Source: an uncultured Collinsella sp.
GTDB lineage: Bacteria > Actinomycetota > Coriobacteriia > Coriobacteriales > Coriobacteriaceae
DNA length: 5,247 nt
Assembly: GCA_900554495.1 (NCBI GenBank)
Contig: USHR01000131.1
Location: forward strand, 1-5,247
Direction of reading: 5' to 3'
Both the position numbers and the translations under genes were made by a program. This document shows, piece by piece, positions 4,406 through 5,247 of the stretch (position 1 is its first letter; every line of letters begins with the position of its first letter). The notes under the pieces were generated by a model. It was not told where the DNA came from and searched no databases. It saw only the letters and a list, made by a program, of their open reading frames with translations.

Positions 4406-5247
4406 ATGCAGTTCGATCAGGTGACGGTTATCGGTGGCGGTCTGGCGGGTTCGGAATGCGCGATCCAGCTGGCAGACCGCGGGTTTGCCGTAAAGCTGTG
4501 CGAGATGCGCCCCCAGGTGAGCTCCCCGGCCCACCATACCGATCACCTGGCAGAGCTCGTCTGCTCCAATTCGTTTAAGTCGACCCGTCCAGATTCCGCT
4601 GCTGGCCTACTAAAAGCCGAGCTCGAGCGCATGGGTTCAGTCCTGCTCGATTGCGCCCATCGTGCGGCCGTTCCCGCTGGCGGCGCCCTGGCGGTCGACC
4701 GCGTCAAGTTTTCCGAGTTTGTCGAGGCCGAGGTTGCCGCCCGCCCCAATATCGAGATCATTCACGGCGAGGTCACGCAGATTCCCGAGGGTCACGTGGT
4801 CATTGCTGCCGGCCCCTTGTGCTCGCCGGCGCTGAGCGAAGAGGTCATGAAACTCGTCGGCGGCGACGCTCTTGCGTTCTTCGATGCCGCGGCTCCGATC
4901 GTCGATGCCTCTACGCTCGATATGGATGTGCTGTTCTCGCAGTCGCGCTACGAGGAGCAGGGGAGCGGCGACTATCTCAACGCTCCGCTCAACAAGGAGG
5001 AGTACGAGGCCTTTATCGAGGCGCTCACCACCGCCGACCGCGTGGTGCTCAAGGACTTTGAGGGTGGCGACCTGTTCCAAGCCTGTCAGCCTGCCGAGGA
5101 AGTCGCCCGCACCGGCAAGGATGCTATCCGCTTTGGCGCCATGAAGCCCGTCGGCCTCACCGACCCGCGAACCGGACGTCGCCCCTGGGCGGCGATTCAG
5201 CTGCGTGCCGAGAACAAGGAGAAGACCGCCTATAACCTGGTGGGCTT
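4406..5247 (+). CDS. trmFO: TrmFO, folate-dependent tRNA (uracil-54-C5)-methyltransferase, partial
   Basis: This is the first 280 complete codons of TrmFO (Gid), with no stop before the right edge. The family is about 435-440 residues, so roughly a third is missing beyond the window. TrmFO is a cytoplasmic flavoprotein that methylates U54 in the tRNA T-loop, using methylenetetrahydrofolate and FAD. Visible features are the FAD dinucleotide-binding start VTVIGGGLAGSECA (6-19), the EMRP and PAHHTDHLAELVCSNS block with C53, PAGGALAVDR (90-99), AAAPIV, LKDFEGGDLFQACQP with C227, and FGAMKPVGLTDPRTGRRP. C53 and C227 correspond to the two functional cysteines of Bacillus TrmFO. The start is set by AAAGGTG at 4392-4398, 7 bases before the ATG. 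The gene follows the dprA stop by 14 bases and is probably in the same transcript. No frameshift is seen. Confidence 0.96.
   Translation, partial: MQFDQVTVIGGGLAGSECAIQLADRGFAVKLCEMRPQVSSPAHHTDHLAELVCSNSFKSTRPDSAAGLLKAELERMGSVLLDCAHRAAVPAGGALAVDRVKFSEFVEAEVAARPNIEIIHGEVTQIPEGHVVIAAGPLCSPALSEEVMKLVGGDALAFFDAAAPIVDASTLDMDVLFSQSRYEEQGSGDYLNAPLNKEEYEAFIEALTTADRVVLKDFEGGDLFQACQPAEEVARTGKDAIRFGAMKPVGLTDPRTGRRPWAAIQLRAENKEKTAYNLVG

Noticed and set aside
4637..5080. A 147-codon ORF on the minus strand within trmFO
   Set aside because: It is a shadow of trmFO, which is continuous and motif-complete on the + strand here.

Overview
The window is GC-rich, densely packed chromosomal DNA. All recognised genes lie on the + strand and all are housekeeping or DNA-processing genes. 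The gene order (rplS, rnhB, yraN, comM, dprA, trmFO) and protein character fit a Gram-positive bacterium. My best guess is a high-GC actinobacterium of the Coriobacteriia (Collinsella-like). That assignment is inference from protein flavour and gene order, not from a database search. TrmFO, the folate-dependent tRNA methyltransferase, is more typical of Firmicutes-like Gram-positives than of classical Actinobacteria, which also points to a deep-branching lineage. I see no mobile element, CRISPR array, tRNA, rRNA or foreign-looking segment.

Layout: positions 1-27 may hold the last codons of an upstream gene. rplS (ribosomal protein L19) follows at 38-379 and ends at a strong UUCG-capped intrinsic terminator (414-443). 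rnhB (RNase HII) at 473-1261 starts only 29 bases after that terminator and ends at a second strong terminator (1311-1352). The 189-base gap between rnhB and yraN is the only sizeable noncoding stretch. It holds that terminator, an AT-rich TATATAA element just before it, and a leader before yraN that can fold into nested hairpins and contains an 18-codon ORF ending in an ATGA overlap with yraN. From 1451 to the right edge runs a tight unit: yraN (161 aa), comM/yifB (507 aa, 1-base overlap), dprA (311 aa, ATGA overlap) and trmFO (14-base gap; cut off by the window edge after 280 complete codons).

How the genes work together: rplS is a translation gene and rnhB removes misincorporated ribonucleotides and RNA:DNA hybrids. 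YraN (predicted nuclease-fold protein), ComM (AAA+ branch-migration helicase) and DprA (RecA loader on single-stranded DNA) form a conserved DNA-processing and transformation-recombination cluster. trmFO, which makes m5U54 in tRNA, is a frequent downstream passenger in Gram-positives. No new biological system is evident. The points most worth a second look are the structured yraN leader with its mini-ORF, an apparently single-domain (no N-terminal SAM) DprA with two family-conserved residues replaced, an acidic insert in ComM, a lysine-rich N-terminal extension on YraN, and rnhB lying behind a terminator without an obvious promoter.
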